From contig NZ_JAGQCE010000017.1 of NCBI RefSeq assembly GCF_024345995.1, forward strand, positions 1-57,816: 57,816 nt of DNA. The letters are read 5' to 3'. The DNA comes from Synechococcus sp. Cruz-7E5. Its GTDB lineage: Bacteria; Cyanobacteriota; Cyanobacteriia; PCC-6307; Cyanobiaceae. The notes beneath the pieces are model-generated. The model did not search any database, was not told the origin of the DNA, and worked only from the letters and a program-made list of their open reading frames with translations. A program made the position numbers and the translations under genes. Shown one piece after another: positions 16,312 through 23,152 of this stretch (position 1 is its first letter; every line of letters begins with the position of its first letter).

Positions 16312-17060
16312 GGCCTCCCCCAAACGGGTGATCTGCCGCGTACCCGTCACCTGAGCAGGTGCGCCAGCCCCTGCTGTCGTGTCCGCCACCGCCCCGGCTC
16401 CGCCGACGCTCAGCAGCCAGCAGCCAGCGCCGCTCTGGCCTCCCCCATTCGGGTGATCCGCTGCCCCATCACTGAACAGGTTCCCCGGTCAGCCCTGACC
16501 AATGAGCTTCGTTACGAGCCAAAGGATCAGCGCGATGGCGAGCAGATTCAGAAGAGGAAGCTCAGAGAGCTTCGTGATCAGGATAAGAAGAGCTTGGAAT
16601 GCTTTCATTGCATGCTTGATGCTTTACCAAGCTTTCCAACGCTGAAAAGTACGATTCAGGACACATCGAAGATTGCCCAACAGAAGTCTGGGTATACATC
16701 CCCAATCATTTCAACGCTCTTTCTTTGAAGGGTCGCAGCTGAAGGTGCGCGAGTCATCGGCGCGGAGAGTTGGGTTTAGCGAGGACCAGTTGGCTGCCGC
16801 CAACACCGGGCTGGCCCATGCCATGGGGGAGGTCTGACCACGTGTCTGGTAGATGGCTGCCCTGCTCATGCCACAGGTACGCCAGCCCTCCCGCCCCTGC
16901 CGGTGAGACTGCGCCACCGCCCCGCCTGGGATCTGCCCCCTGGTGGCTATCTCACCCACTGGCGATCGAGGCCTGCAGCGGGGCTGACCACGGCTAGTCG
17001 CTGTCCAAGACAGGGCGAGACCACCCATCCGGGTGATCGACCCTCCCCCATTCGGGTGAG
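16312..17060. repeat. Four dispersed copies of a CCCCATTCGGGTGATC-like repeat
   Basis: Copies begin near 16313 (CCCCAAACGGGTGATC), 16443 (CCCCATTCGGGTGATC), 17025 (ACCCATCCGGGTGATC) and 17046 (CCCCATTCGGGTGAGT). All are in the same orientation and lie in the 870-bp stretch before the DNA-binding gene at 17164. Such repeats suit a replication, partition or regulatory site. Apart from these repeats and the small frame at 16489-16608 I see nothing in 16295-17060. Confidence 0.5.
16489..16608 (-). CDS. Possible 39-residue single-span membrane peptide
   Basis: The minus strand reads MKAFQALLILITKLSELPLL, then NLLAIALILWLVTKLIGQG and a TGA at 16489. The composition is strikingly hydrophobic, with two short hydrophobic stretches broken by KLSEL. 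The stop overlaps a GGTCAG/CTGACC inverted repeat. No good ribosome site is seen. It is AT-richer than its surroundings. Could be a holin-like or toxin-like peptide, or chance; the hydrophobic run argues against chance. Confidence 0.35.
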   Translation of the reverse strand: MKAFQALLILITKLSELPLLNLLAIALILWLVTKLIGQG

Positions 17061-17061
17061 T

Positions 17062-17152
17062 GTTCCGGATCATCCTGGACCGTCTTGCACAGTCCCGGAC
17101 TATCTGGCACGATCTGGGGAACCATCCCGGACAGTCCCGGATCATCCGGGAC
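17062..17152. promoter_or_regulatory. Three palindromic operator-like repeats upstream of the HTH gene
   Basis: The 19-bp near-palindrome GTCCCGGATCATCCGGGAC is perfect at 17134-17152, 12 bp before the ATG. Degenerate copies lie at 17062-17080 (GTTCCGGATCATCCTGGAC) and 17092-17110. Two more are inside the gene. Spacing between starts is 30 and 42 bp, about three and four helical turns. Probably binding sites for the encoded protein. Confidence 0.6.
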
Positions 17153-17163
17153 GAATAGCCGCC

Positions 17164-17889
17164 ATGCTCAGCGCCGACCCCTCAGGGCCCGATGCCCTCC
17201 TCGATGGCCAGCGCCTCTCCGACTGGATCGAGGCCGCTGGGATCAGCCGCTCCACCGCCTACGCGCTGGTGAAACTGCTGGCGATCGAACCCGAGCCACG
17301 CCGCGTACCGGGTAGCCGCAAGCCGGTGTCATTCCTGACCACCGAGCATCTGGAGCGGATCGAGCCGTTGGCCCAGCAGTTGCGGGACGGCGTGACCCTG
17401 CGGGACGTAGAGCGGATGATCAAGGACAGTCCCGGATCATCCAGGACAGAACCGGACAGGGCAGGACTGTCCCGGATCATCCCGGATGGTTCTTCGATGG
17501 AGGCGCTGGCGGCTGCCCTGGCCCGCATTGCGCCACCGCTCCCACCGGCTGATCCGCTGCGAGTGGCCCGGTTGCTGCAGGAGGCCGCCGCCATGGGGGC
17601 ATGGCTGAGCGGAGCGGAACTGGCTCAGTTGCTGGGGATGAGCCCCAGCACGATCACCCGATTGGGGGATGGGCATTCACCACGTCCGGGGTATCGCCTG
17701 GAACGGCAGCAGCCCCGGCCCGGTGCTCCGGTCTGGTGGCGGGTTGTTGCTGCTGATGGATCAACCCGCCTGGTGCCATCCCTCGCTGCCGCCCGCCGCG
17801 TTGGCTTCGGTGGTGGCGGTGACGTGATCGAAGCCCGTTTCGAGGTGTTGCCGCCGGGGCCGATGCTGTTCCCGATCACACGGTGCTGA
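17164..17889 (+). CDS. Putative DNA-binding protein with two helix-turn-helix segments
   Basis: A 241-residue soluble protein. About residues 15-40 (GQRLSDWIEAAGISRSTAYA) look like an HTH. A second HTH-like segment is near 150-170 (LSGAELAQLLGMSPSTITRL). The middle (about 85-110) is encoded by two extra copies of the palindrome found upstream (17429-17447 and 17469-17487) and reads DSPGSSRT and LSRIIPDG. The start at 17164 follows the palindrome array directly. The layout resembles plasmid partition or replication regulators and autoregulated excisionases. No ATPase (ParA) neighbour is present. Confidence 0.55.
   Translation: MLSADPSGPDALLDGQRLSDWIEAAGISRSTAYALVKLLAIEPEPRRVPGSRKPVSFLTTEHLERIEPLAQQLRDGVTLRDVERMIKDSPGSSRTEPDRAGLSRIIPDGSSMEALAAALARIAPPLPPADPLRVARLLQEAAAMGAWLSGAELAQLLGMSPSTITRLGDGHSPRPGYRLERQQPRPGAPVWWRVVAADGSTRLVPSLAAARRVGFGGGGDVIEARFEVLPPGPMLFPITRC
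17429..17487. repeat. Two palindromic repeats inside the HTH gene
   Basis: GTCCCGGATCATCCAGGAC (17429-17447) and GTCCCGGATCATCCCGGAT (17469-17487) repeat the upstream 19-bp palindrome with one or two changes. They lie 40 bp apart within the coding sequence. Confidence 0.6.
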
Positions 17890-18056
17890 TCCCCCAATCA
17901 GCCCGGGTCGTTACCAGAGCGTCGCCGTCGCCGTGAGCAAGACCATCGGCACCTGCGCAGAGTTCGCGGTGCTATTGATCCTCCGCCTCGTTCCGCTCCT
18001 GGCTGCATGTGTGAACGGGGAGAGAGAGCATCCCTGAGGCCAGGCGGGCTATCGCC

Positions 18057-18203
18057 TTAGGCGCAAGGCGAATCGGCCATACCGAAGAGATCAGGGTCGT
18101 GCGAGCCGCACGCCGCCCGATCTGCCCATGGCATCGGCAGGGCGAACTGGCCAGGCGTCGGCGAGCTCCAAGGGGCTGATGGATACGGCTCGGCCTTCTT
18201 CAT
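18057..18203 (-). CDS. Possible 48-residue WhiB-like N-terminal fragment
   Basis: A minus-strand frame starts ATG 18203 and ends with ADRAACGSHDPDLFGMADS, PCA, stop. The stretch W-ADRAAC-x3-DPDLF resembles the front of the iron-sulphur WhiB domain, but the later C-x2-C-x5-C part is absent. Its ATG sits in the CATGGTC flank of hairpin leader copy 2, so it would be divergent from the gene at 18347. Could be chance. Nothing else is visible in 17890-18200. Confidence 0.22.
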   Translation of the reverse strand: MKKAEPYPSAPWSSPTPGQFALPMPWADRAACGSHDPDLFGMADSPCA

Positions 18204-18207
18204 GGTC

Positions 18208-18333
18208 CGCAGCGGGGCAAGGGTCAAGACATGCCGGCCCGTTATTGCGCTGGGCGGATCGCCCCTGACGGTGCTCAGCCGCCCGTGCCGTGGTGGCCGG
18301 CCCTTGCCCTCGCTGCAGTCACTCAGGCGTCCT
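18208..18333 (+). repeat. Hairpin leader, copy 2
   Basis: GGGCAAGGG (18215-18223) pairs with CCCTTGCCC (18301-18309). Flanking CGCAGCG/CGCTGC and inner CCGGCC/GGCCGG (18234, 18295) extend it. GTCAC at 18318 and GGCGTCCT at 18326-18333 follow, and the next ATG is at 18347. The left flank TCATGGTC is shared with copy 5. Confidence 0.65.
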
Positions 18334-18346
18334 TCGATGGCGCCCC

Positions 18347-18874
18347 ATGGCACCGCACATCCTGATGATCCAGCGCACCACGCTGCCCTGCAGTGATCAC
18401 GCCTATTGCTCCATCAAATCCCACCTCATTCACGATGAGGTGATGCCGGCGGCGCTGCTGGCCTGGTTCTGCCAGTGCCCGCTCGATGCCATCACCGCCT
18501 GGCGTGTCGGCCCCATCTGGATCGCCCATGGCGGGGAGTGGGCGGAGCGCCAGGAGCTGGAGAGCTTTCGCTGGCCCCATCTCGGTGGCACCGTCATCTA
18601 CGGCAAGGCCATCGGTGTCATGCCCGATCAGCACACCGGTGGCTGGCGTGCTCTCACAGAAGGTGAGGCCGATCGGGCGCTGATGGTGCTCTGGCGGTTC
18701 ATGGGAGGGCTCACGCAGTCCTCTGCACCCGCCGATCACAGCTTCACGGTCACCCTCAGCCATCACCAGCTGGTGGCCTATCGAGCGGCGGATGAGGCCG
18801 GCAAGCTCGAGTTTCGCCGCAAGGTGGCCAGGGAGCGCCGTGAATTGAGGGTGGCCATGGGCCTGGCGGCCTGA
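18347..18874 (+). CDS. Hypothetical protein behind hairpin leader 2
   Basis: A 175-residue soluble protein beginning MAPHILMIQRTTLPCSDHAY. It is rich in Trp, His and Cys, with repeated aromatic patches (WRVGPIWIAHGGEWAE) and an Arg-rich C-terminus (FRRKVARERRELRVAMGLAA) that could bind nucleic acid. No family recognised. The start is placed 14 bp after GGCGTCCT, like the other leader genes. A strong terminator follows 24 bp after the stop, so it is a monocistronic unit. Confidence 0.6.
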   Translation: MAPHILMIQRTTLPCSDHAYCSIKSHLIHDEVMPAALLAWFCQCPLDAITAWRVGPIWIAHGGEWAERQELESFRWPHLGGTVIYGKAIGVMPDQHTGGWRALTEGEADRALMVLWRFMGGLTQSSAPADHSFTVTLSHHQLVAYRAADEAGKLEFRRKVARERRELRVAMGLAA

Positions 18875-18897
18875 GGCCAGATCACTCAGGCCACACC

Positions 18898-18921
18898 GGG
18901 CCGCTGTGACGGCCCTTTTTT
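18898..18921 (+). terminator. Rho-independent terminator
   Basis: GGGCCG/CGGCCC stem (18898-18903 with 18910-18915) with a 6-nt loop and six T. Confidence 0.85.
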
Positions 18922-19018
18922 GCTCACAGGTCCAAGCAAGAGCAACAGCCGCCCTACCAGCAGAACCCCCTGATCGGGGGCGACAAGGAAAGGGCTACGC
19001 ACAGGCCACTGCATGGTC

Positions 19019-19149
19019 GGGGGGTGCCTCAAGGGCTGCGCGAGTCCGGACCTGTTCCGCCGCTGCGCGGCTGTGTGGCGCCGCTGTCGCGCCGCTTCGT
19101 CGTGGTGCCGTCCCCTTGACCCACCCCCCGCCTGCTTCCGTGTCCTGCG
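19019..19149 (+). repeat. Hairpin leader, copy 3
   Basis: GGGGGGTG (19019-19026) pairs with CACCCCCC (19122-19129), and CAAGGG (19030-19035) with CCCTTG (19113-19118). Smaller hairpins lie in the loop. GTCCTGCG at 19142 precedes the ATG at 19161. The GTCAC box is not clear in this copy. A CATGGTC flank is present at 19012. Confidence 0.55.
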
Positions 19150-19160
19150 CTGCGCCTCCG

Positions 19161-19364
19161 ATGGCCACCACGCACCGCTCCACACGCGCCCGCTTCTCCG
19201 CTTGCAGCTCCGAGGCCCTCGAGGATCTGCTCTGGATCGCTGAGGGCGAATCAGCACCCTGCCGCCGCGTCGCAGGGCTGGTGGCTGATCTGCTCTTCGA
19301 GCGGCAATTGGCCACTCCCGCCAGCTGTCCGGTCTGGATCCGGCCCGAGGAGCTGCCCTTCTGA
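19161..19364 (+). CDS. Hypothetical small protein behind hairpin leader 3
   Basis: A 67-residue protein, MATTHRSTRARFSACSSEAL onwards, with a basic N-terminus and a helical middle (LEDLLWIAEGESAPCRRVAG). The ATG at 19161 is 19 bp after GTCCTGCG, as in leader 5 (20 bp), which supports this start over upstream in-frame codons. Terminator 14 bp after the stop. Unknown function; size and charge would suit a small regulator or anti-host protein. Confidence 0.5.
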   Translation: MATTHRSTRARFSACSSEALEDLLWIAEGESAPCRRVAGLVADLLFERQLATPASCPVWIRPEELPF

Positions 19365-19378
19365 ACCGGGAGTTTCTT

Positions 19379-19403
19379 GCGGGGCATTGGCCCCGCTTTT
19401 TTT
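19379..19403 (+). terminator. Rho-independent terminator
   Basis: GCGGGGC/GCCCCGC stem (19379-19396) followed by seven T. Confidence 0.85.
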
Positions 19404-19466
19404 CTGGCTCCGCCGGACCTGGCAAAGGGAAGCATCCACCCCGCCGGCGCCCTGCGTCCTGCTGCC

Positions 19467-20198
19467 ATGGCCAAGCTGATGAGCCCCGATCGCTTCCAGG
19501 ACCGCTGGGAGGCGTTCAAAGGCCAGAAGCAGCAGGTTTCCGGCGTTGAGCAGCTCTACGACGCGATCACGGCAGTCGATGGCAAGGGGCTGATCCTGCG
19601 TGAGGACGCCCCATGGGCGCTGCAGTTCAGCGAAAAGCCAGCCGCAACGCCCGCGCCAAGCAGTGGGCTCGATCCACGGGGCTCCGAGGAAGCCGGGCTG
19701 ATCGGCCCCAGGCAGAAGGCACCGGTCAAACCAGGTGATTCCTACCTCCTCGTCAATGACCGCGACGAGGACATGGAGGCCTATGACCACAGCGGCAAGC
19801 TGCTCTGGAAAGTTCCCTGTCTCGCCCGTGGCCTTGGGGCCGAGAACGAGTGGAGGCGCAAGAGCACCGACACCCCACCCGGCCTCTACAAGCTCGGTGA
19901 GCACTACCCCGACTACGAGCAGAACCCCAATCCGCCCTGCAGCAGCACCGCCCTGTCATTCGGCTGGTTCAGTTTCGACATGGTCGAGCTGGAGAACCAG
20001 GAGGCCAAAGTCGGCCGCGCCGGGGTCATGCTCCACGGCGGCGGATCAGGCTGCGGCTGGCCCGGTGCCTGGGCCGCAAAGCAACACCTGCTGCCGACGC
20101 ACGGCTGCGTCCGGCTCCGCAACATCGACCTGCGCGACAAAGTACTGCCCCTCTACAGGCAGGGCACCGTCTATGTCGGCGTCTTCCAGGAGGCCTGA
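19467..20198 (+). CDS. L,D-transpeptidase (YkuD-like) domain protein, possible lysis enzyme
   Basis: A 243-residue protein, no obvious signal peptide. The last 100 residues carry the YkuD signature: TPPGLYKLGEHYPDY, GVMLHGGGSGCGWPGAW and THGCVRLRNIDLRD, with the catalytic Cys in HGC-R. Such enzymes make or cut peptidoglycan cross-links. The N-terminal 100 residues (MAKLMSPDRFQDRWEAFKGQ) resemble phage endolysin-associated regions. A single-copy GCGTCCT box precedes the ATG by about 12 bp, and TGGCAAAGGG lies about 46 bp upstream. The membrane protein gene 12 bp downstream may be its holin partner. Confidence 0.75.
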   Translation: MAKLMSPDRFQDRWEAFKGQKQQVSGVEQLYDAITAVDGKGLILREDAPWALQFSEKPAATPAPSSGLDPRGSEEAGLIGPRQKAPVKPGDSYLLVNDRDEDMEAYDHSGKLLWKVPCLARGLGAENEWRRKSTDTPPGLYKLGEHYPDYEQNPNPPCSSTALSFGWFSFDMVELENQEAKVGRAGVMLHGGGSGCGWPGAWAAKQHLLPTHGCVRLRNIDLRDKVLPLYRQGTVYVGVFQEA

Positions 20199-20210
20199 AA
20201 TTGAGGAACC

Positions 20211-20579
20211 GTGGCAGGCAGAACACAGCCGGCCGCTGATGACCAGCAGCCCGGCGCACCACCAAGATCAACGCCATCCACGCCACATCGGCGGGTGAAA
20301 CGTCGCGGCTTGTTTGATGTCCTGTTCAGCAACAGCGGCAAGCCACCCTTCGATCGTGAACGCTTCGTCTTCAAGCTGCTGGCAGTGGTGATCCTCACCC
20401 AGCTCAGCCTTTACAGCGTGGCCACCATGGTCTGCCATCGGGTGGCCCTCAACGATCGCCGGCAGCTCGCTGAGGTCTGCCCGCGCGCACTGGATCAGGT
20501 GGCGGCGAGCTTCGATTCCACCTTGAAGCTCCTCGTCGCCCTGCTTGGCGGCGCCGCACTGAATCGCGGCAGCAAGTGA
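20211..20579 (+). CDS. Small membrane protein, holin-like candidate
   Basis: A 122-residue protein with a basic N-terminal 50 residues, then a hydrophobic segment (FKLLAVVILTQLSLYSVATM) and a second near the C-terminus (TLKLLVALLGGAALN). It starts 12 bp after the L,D-transpeptidase stop, so the two are probably one transcript. Two short membrane spans beside a peptidoglycan enzyme fit a holin or spanin-type lysis function, but no family was recognised. Confidence 0.45.
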   Translation: MAGRTQPAADDQQPGAPPRSTPSTPHRRVKRRGLFDVLFSNSGKPPFDRERFVFKLLAVVILTQLSLYSVATMVCHRVALNDRRQLAEVCPRALDQVAASFDSTLKLLVALLGGAALNRGSK

Positions 20580-20590
20580 ACAGCAGCACT

Positions 20591-20818
20591 TCAGCCCTGA
20601 GCGGCTGGTGAGCCATCCGCGCAGAGATCAAACCCGGCCATCACCACAGTCGAGTGGTTAGCCGCGGCGCTATGCACCGGCGGCGGACTGGCGAGAGAGG
20701 CAGAAGCAGGAAAGGGGCCGCCGCTGAACTCAGCCGGTGCTGGCGGCAGCGTCTCCGGGTTGATCGGCTGCTGCGCCGCCAGCCGCAAAGGCAGGGAGCG
20801 CATGATCAGCAGCAGCAC
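20591..20818 (-). CDS. Low-confidence overlapping frame (75 residues)
   Basis: Frame starts MLLLIMRSLPLRLAAQQPIN. It overlaps the last 89 bp of the gene at 20730-21089 in another frame. It may be a separate tiny gene, or the real C-terminus of the upstream gene after a frameshift, because the Ala-rich tail of that gene looks like an out-of-frame translation. Confidence 0.2.
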   Translation of the reverse strand: MLLLIMRSLPLRLAAQQPINPETLPPAPAEFSGGPFPASASLASPPPVHSAAANHSTVVMAGFDLCADGSPAAQG

Positions 20819-21089
20819 GCGGATCGAACAGGCGAAAGAACAGGCTCAGGTCCTCCCCTGCCCAACTTTCACCTGTGACGACCTCGAGCTTGGTGCGCAC
20901 CACCTGCTCCAGCTGCGCGCCGTTGCACTCCTGCAGCAGGGCCGGCAGGTAGGGATCGAGCTGCGCGAACACCAGCGGCGCCACCTTCAGGATGCGGCGT
21001 TGCACAAACCGCTTGGCGATCGGTTTCACCAAGGCCTCGATCAGACCCAGCACCAGAAAGGCGATCCCCAGATCAAGCAGCCAGCGCAT
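20730..21089 (-). CDS. Hypothetical membrane-anchored protein
   Basis: A 119-residue protein with an N-terminal membrane segment (WLLDLGIAFLVLGLIEALVK), then KPIAKRFVQRRILKVAPLVF and an Asp/Leu-rich middle. The last 30 residues are Ala-rich and doubtful. TGATG overlap with the upstream gene at 21089 indicates coupling. Convergent with the L,D-transpeptidase/holin-like pair. Possibly part of a lysis or superinfection module. Unknown family. Confidence 0.45.
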   Translation of the reverse strand: MRWLLDLGIAFLVLGLIEALVKPIAKRFVQRRILKVAPLVFAQLDPYLPALLQECNGAQLEQVVRTKLEVVTGESWAGEDLSLFFRLFDPRAAADHALPAFAAGGAAADQPGDAAASTG

Positions 21090-21472
21090 CAGCCTTCCCC
21101 CCGCTTGCTCGTACGGGTTGTTCCTGTGGCTTTCTTCGCTGGGGTACGCCGCCCTGGGGTAGGCGGCGGATCAGGAGCAGGACTGGGCGACCTCGCCGTG
21201 CGAACCCTCGCCTGCGGTGCCTGTGGCGGCGAGATGGAAGCGGAAGGGACAGAAGAACTGGCACTGCCGCTGCGGCCAGGGTCCATGAAGTACGTCGCAG
21301 CCGACTGGCCGACCAGGGCAATCGCAGGCAGGGCCAGCGCCCAGCGGTTCTCGCAGTAGGTCTGATCCACCGCTCGCAGCTCACACACCCCCACGTAGGT
21401 CATCAGCGCCAGGATTTCGGCGCCGACCAGCGCAAGGATCGGGCCGGTGGTGACGGAAGGTGTCGAACCCAT
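21089..21472 (-). CDS. Hypothetical membrane protein with disordered tail
   Basis: A 127-residue protein. Two hydrophobic segments (ILALVGAEILALMTYVGVCE and WALALPAIALVGQSAATYF) are followed by a 60-residue Pro/Ser/Arg-rich tail ending KKATGTTRTSKRGEG. The layout resembles phage membrane proteins with cytosolic tails. ATG at 21472. A CCGTGGCAACAGGAGGT box lies 28 bp upstream, in minus-strand reading. Coupled to the next membrane protein gene. Confidence 0.5.
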   Translation of the reverse strand: MGSTPSVTTGPILALVGAEILALMTYVGVCELRAVDQTYCENRWALALPAIALVGQSAATYFMDPGRSGSASSSVPSASISPPQAPQARVRTARSPSPAPDPPPTPGRRTPAKKATGTTRTSKRGEG

Positions 21473-21499
21473 CAGTGGGGCGTCAGCAGTGCCTACCTC

Positions 21500-21509
21500 C
21501 TGTTGCCAC
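21500..21509 (-). promoter_or_regulatory. TGGCAACAGG box
   Basis: Minus-strand GTGGCAACAG followed by GAGGT, 28 bp before the start at 21472. Compare 9946 and 14472. Confidence 0.35.
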
Positions 21510-21783
21510 GGTCAGCGCCCAAAGGCTGGGGGGCAACGATCCGCGCCGAGCGGCAGACGATCGAGATCGACAGACAGGGGGGCACCCAGCGCCCGTACCT
21601 GCCAGGCACCAACAGCCGCATCACCCCTCCATCAGTGATCGGCGGCGCAGGCAGGCAACACAGCGGAAACAGCAGGTGGTGAGGCTCTCTGGGATGGGGC
21701 GGGCCTGCCTGCCGCTCGTCCTTGCTCAGCTTGGCCACCTCCTGCGTCGGGGCCTGGGGTCGCGCGTCCTTTGCCATCAGGCC

Positions 21784-22344
21784 ATGGCCCGCACCTCATC
21801 CCCCAGCGATGCCGTCATCCACCAGTTCCTCTCCCTCGCTGATGTCCTCGCCTGCCGCTTTCACCGCCGCTTTCCTGATCTGATCGATCGGGATGATGCC
21901 AAGCAGGTGGCACGGCTGGAGCTGGTGCGCGCTGCCCGTTGCCTCAAGCCCAATCTCCCGCCCGTTCCCTTCCTCAAGGTGCGTATCGAAGGTGCCCTGC
22001 GCCATCACCTCCGCGATCACGGCCGCCTCGTGCGTGTCCCTCGCCGTGAGCACGAGAAAGGCACCTGCCCCTTCTCCCACAGCAGCCTCGATCTGCTCAG
22101 CCCCTGCGGCACTCCCTGGCTCGATTCCATCGCCGCACCGGAGCCTGAAGCCAGTGGCGAGGATCACAACCAGCTGGAAGCCCTGCTCGATCGCTTGCCC
22201 GCCTCAGAAGCGGCCATCATTCGCCTCCACCTGCTGGAAGGCCGGTCCCTGCGGGCCATCGGCCAGGATCTCGGCATGAGCACCATGAGCGTGCAGCGGC
22301 GGGAGAAAGCCGGCCTGGCGCGGCTCCGCCAGGAGCTGGCCTGA
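21784..22344 (+). CDS. Sigma-70 family RNA polymerase sigma factor carried by the island
   Basis: A 186-residue protein. Region 2 is about residues 10-95 (DVLACRFHRRFPDLIDRDDA, then VRIEGALRHHLRDHGRLVRV, ending VPRR). Region 4 is about 125-185 (LEALLDRLPASEAAIIRLHL, then RSLRAIGQDLGMSTMSVQRR). Regions 1 and 3 are short or absent, as in small group 3-type or phage-like sigma factors. The HTH recognises the -35 element. ATG 21784 is placed 14-20 bp after a GCGTCCTTTGCC string, which is shared with the ardC leader. It may direct transcription of the leader-preceded genes. No anti-sigma gene is adjacent. Confidence 0.75.
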   Translation: MARTSSPSDAVIHQFLSLADVLACRFHRRFPDLIDRDDAKQVARLELVRAARCLKPNLPPVPFLKVRIEGALRHHLRDHGRLVRVPRREHEKGTCPFSHSSLDLLSPCGTPWLDSIAAPEPEASGEDHNQLEALLDRLPASEAAIIRLHLLEGRSLRAIGQDLGMSTMSVQRREKAGLARLRQELA

Positions 22345-22394
22345 GGGCCCAGAGGGCCGAGGCCAGCAGGGCCGCCTCCGGGCGGCCAAGAAAG

Positions 22395-22563
22395 CCTTAA
22401 ACAACGGCGGTACCTGTTAAAGCCTTGGCCCACCTGCTTACACAAGGCAGCGACAGGTCAGGCAAGCAGCAACGGACAGGACAGCCTTAAACAAGCCGGC
22501 TCAGGCCAAATTCGGCCACCGGGCAGGAGCTCCCCGATTTTCTCCCCGATTTTCGGGGAGCTC
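22395..22563. repeat. Repeat-rich intergenic region after the sigma gene
   Basis: GCCTTAAACA occurs at 22395-22404 and 22493-22502, with a related TTAAAGCCTTGG at 22419. A perfect GAGCTCCCCGA/TCGGGGAGCTC inverted repeat (22527-22537 with 22553-22563) encloses two CCCCGATTT copies. No T-run follows, so it is not an obvious terminator. Could be a protein-binding or replication site. Confidence 0.4.
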
Positions 22564-22672
22564 AGGGCAGATAGCCCGCGCTTCGATCGTTCATGGCCAC
22601 CCCGTTGCCTCCCCCCATGGTCGCTGCGCGGCGGAGTTGGTTGGACCGGGCCGTGCCGGGTTGCCGCAGTCT

Positions 22673-22762
22673 CCGCCGGGGCAAGGGCTGCGCGAGCGGC
22701 TCCACTGCGTTCCGCCGCCCTTGCCTTCCCGGCGGCTTTGCGGGCGTCCCGTCACGGCGTCC
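22673..22762 (+). repeat. Hairpin leader, copy 4
   Basis: CCGCCGGG (22673-22680) pairs with CCCGGCGG (22728-22735) and GCAAGGG (22681-22687) with CCCTTGC (22718-22724), both perfect. The loop contains CTGCGCGAGCGG. GTCAC at 22751 and GGCGTCC at 22756-22762 follow; ATG is at 22780, 29 bp after GTCAC. Confidence 0.65.
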
Positions 22763-22779
22763 GCAGGGCGCCTGGTCCC

Positions 22780-23091
22780 ATGTCACCCAGCCTCGCTGCA
22801 ATAACCCAGGAAGATCCCGTCGCCCTGGTCGAGTCCTGCCACAGCGCTCTCACCTGGATTCTCCGCAGGCACCAGGGCACGCCGATCCCCCGCTTCTGGA
22901 TCGATCATCCCTATGGCGAGGAGGAAATCACCCTCCTGGAGGAGGAGCTGCTGCCCGCCATGGAGCAGTTCCTTGCCCGCCTCAAGGAGATCGATGAGCT
23001 CCTGCTGGCCCAGCAGGAGCTCATGGAAATGTGCCAGGCGGAGGCCAGTCGCGATGGTGCCCTGGCCGCAGAGCCGCTCGCGGCGGCCTGA
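22780..23091 (+). CDS. Hypothetical acidic protein behind hairpin leader 4
   Basis: A 103-residue protein, MSPSLAAITQEDPVALVESC onwards. It is acidic and predicted largely helical, with a Leu/Glu coiled-coil-like stretch (ITLLEEELLPAMEQFLARLK). DNA-mimic or anti-defence proteins can look like this, but nothing specific supports it. Start set by the constant 29-bp distance from GTCAC. A weak GC hairpin follows the stop (CCAGCC/GGGGCTG region). Confidence 0.5.
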   Translation: MSPSLAAITQEDPVALVESCHSALTWILRRHQGTPIPRFWIDHPYGEEEITLLEEELLPAMEQFLARLKEIDELLLAQQELMEMCQAEASRDGALAAEPLAAA

Positions 23092-23152
23092 GGCCTTCTG
23101 GGGCTGGCAGCCGCCAGCCCTTTCGGGGCTGTGCCCCCTCAGGCCCCGCCTG

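Noticed and set aside
16453-16728. 91-residue plus-strand frame
   Set aside because: The opposite strand encodes the strongly hydrophobic peptide; this frame has the expected shadow composition (DQDKK, RDGEQ).
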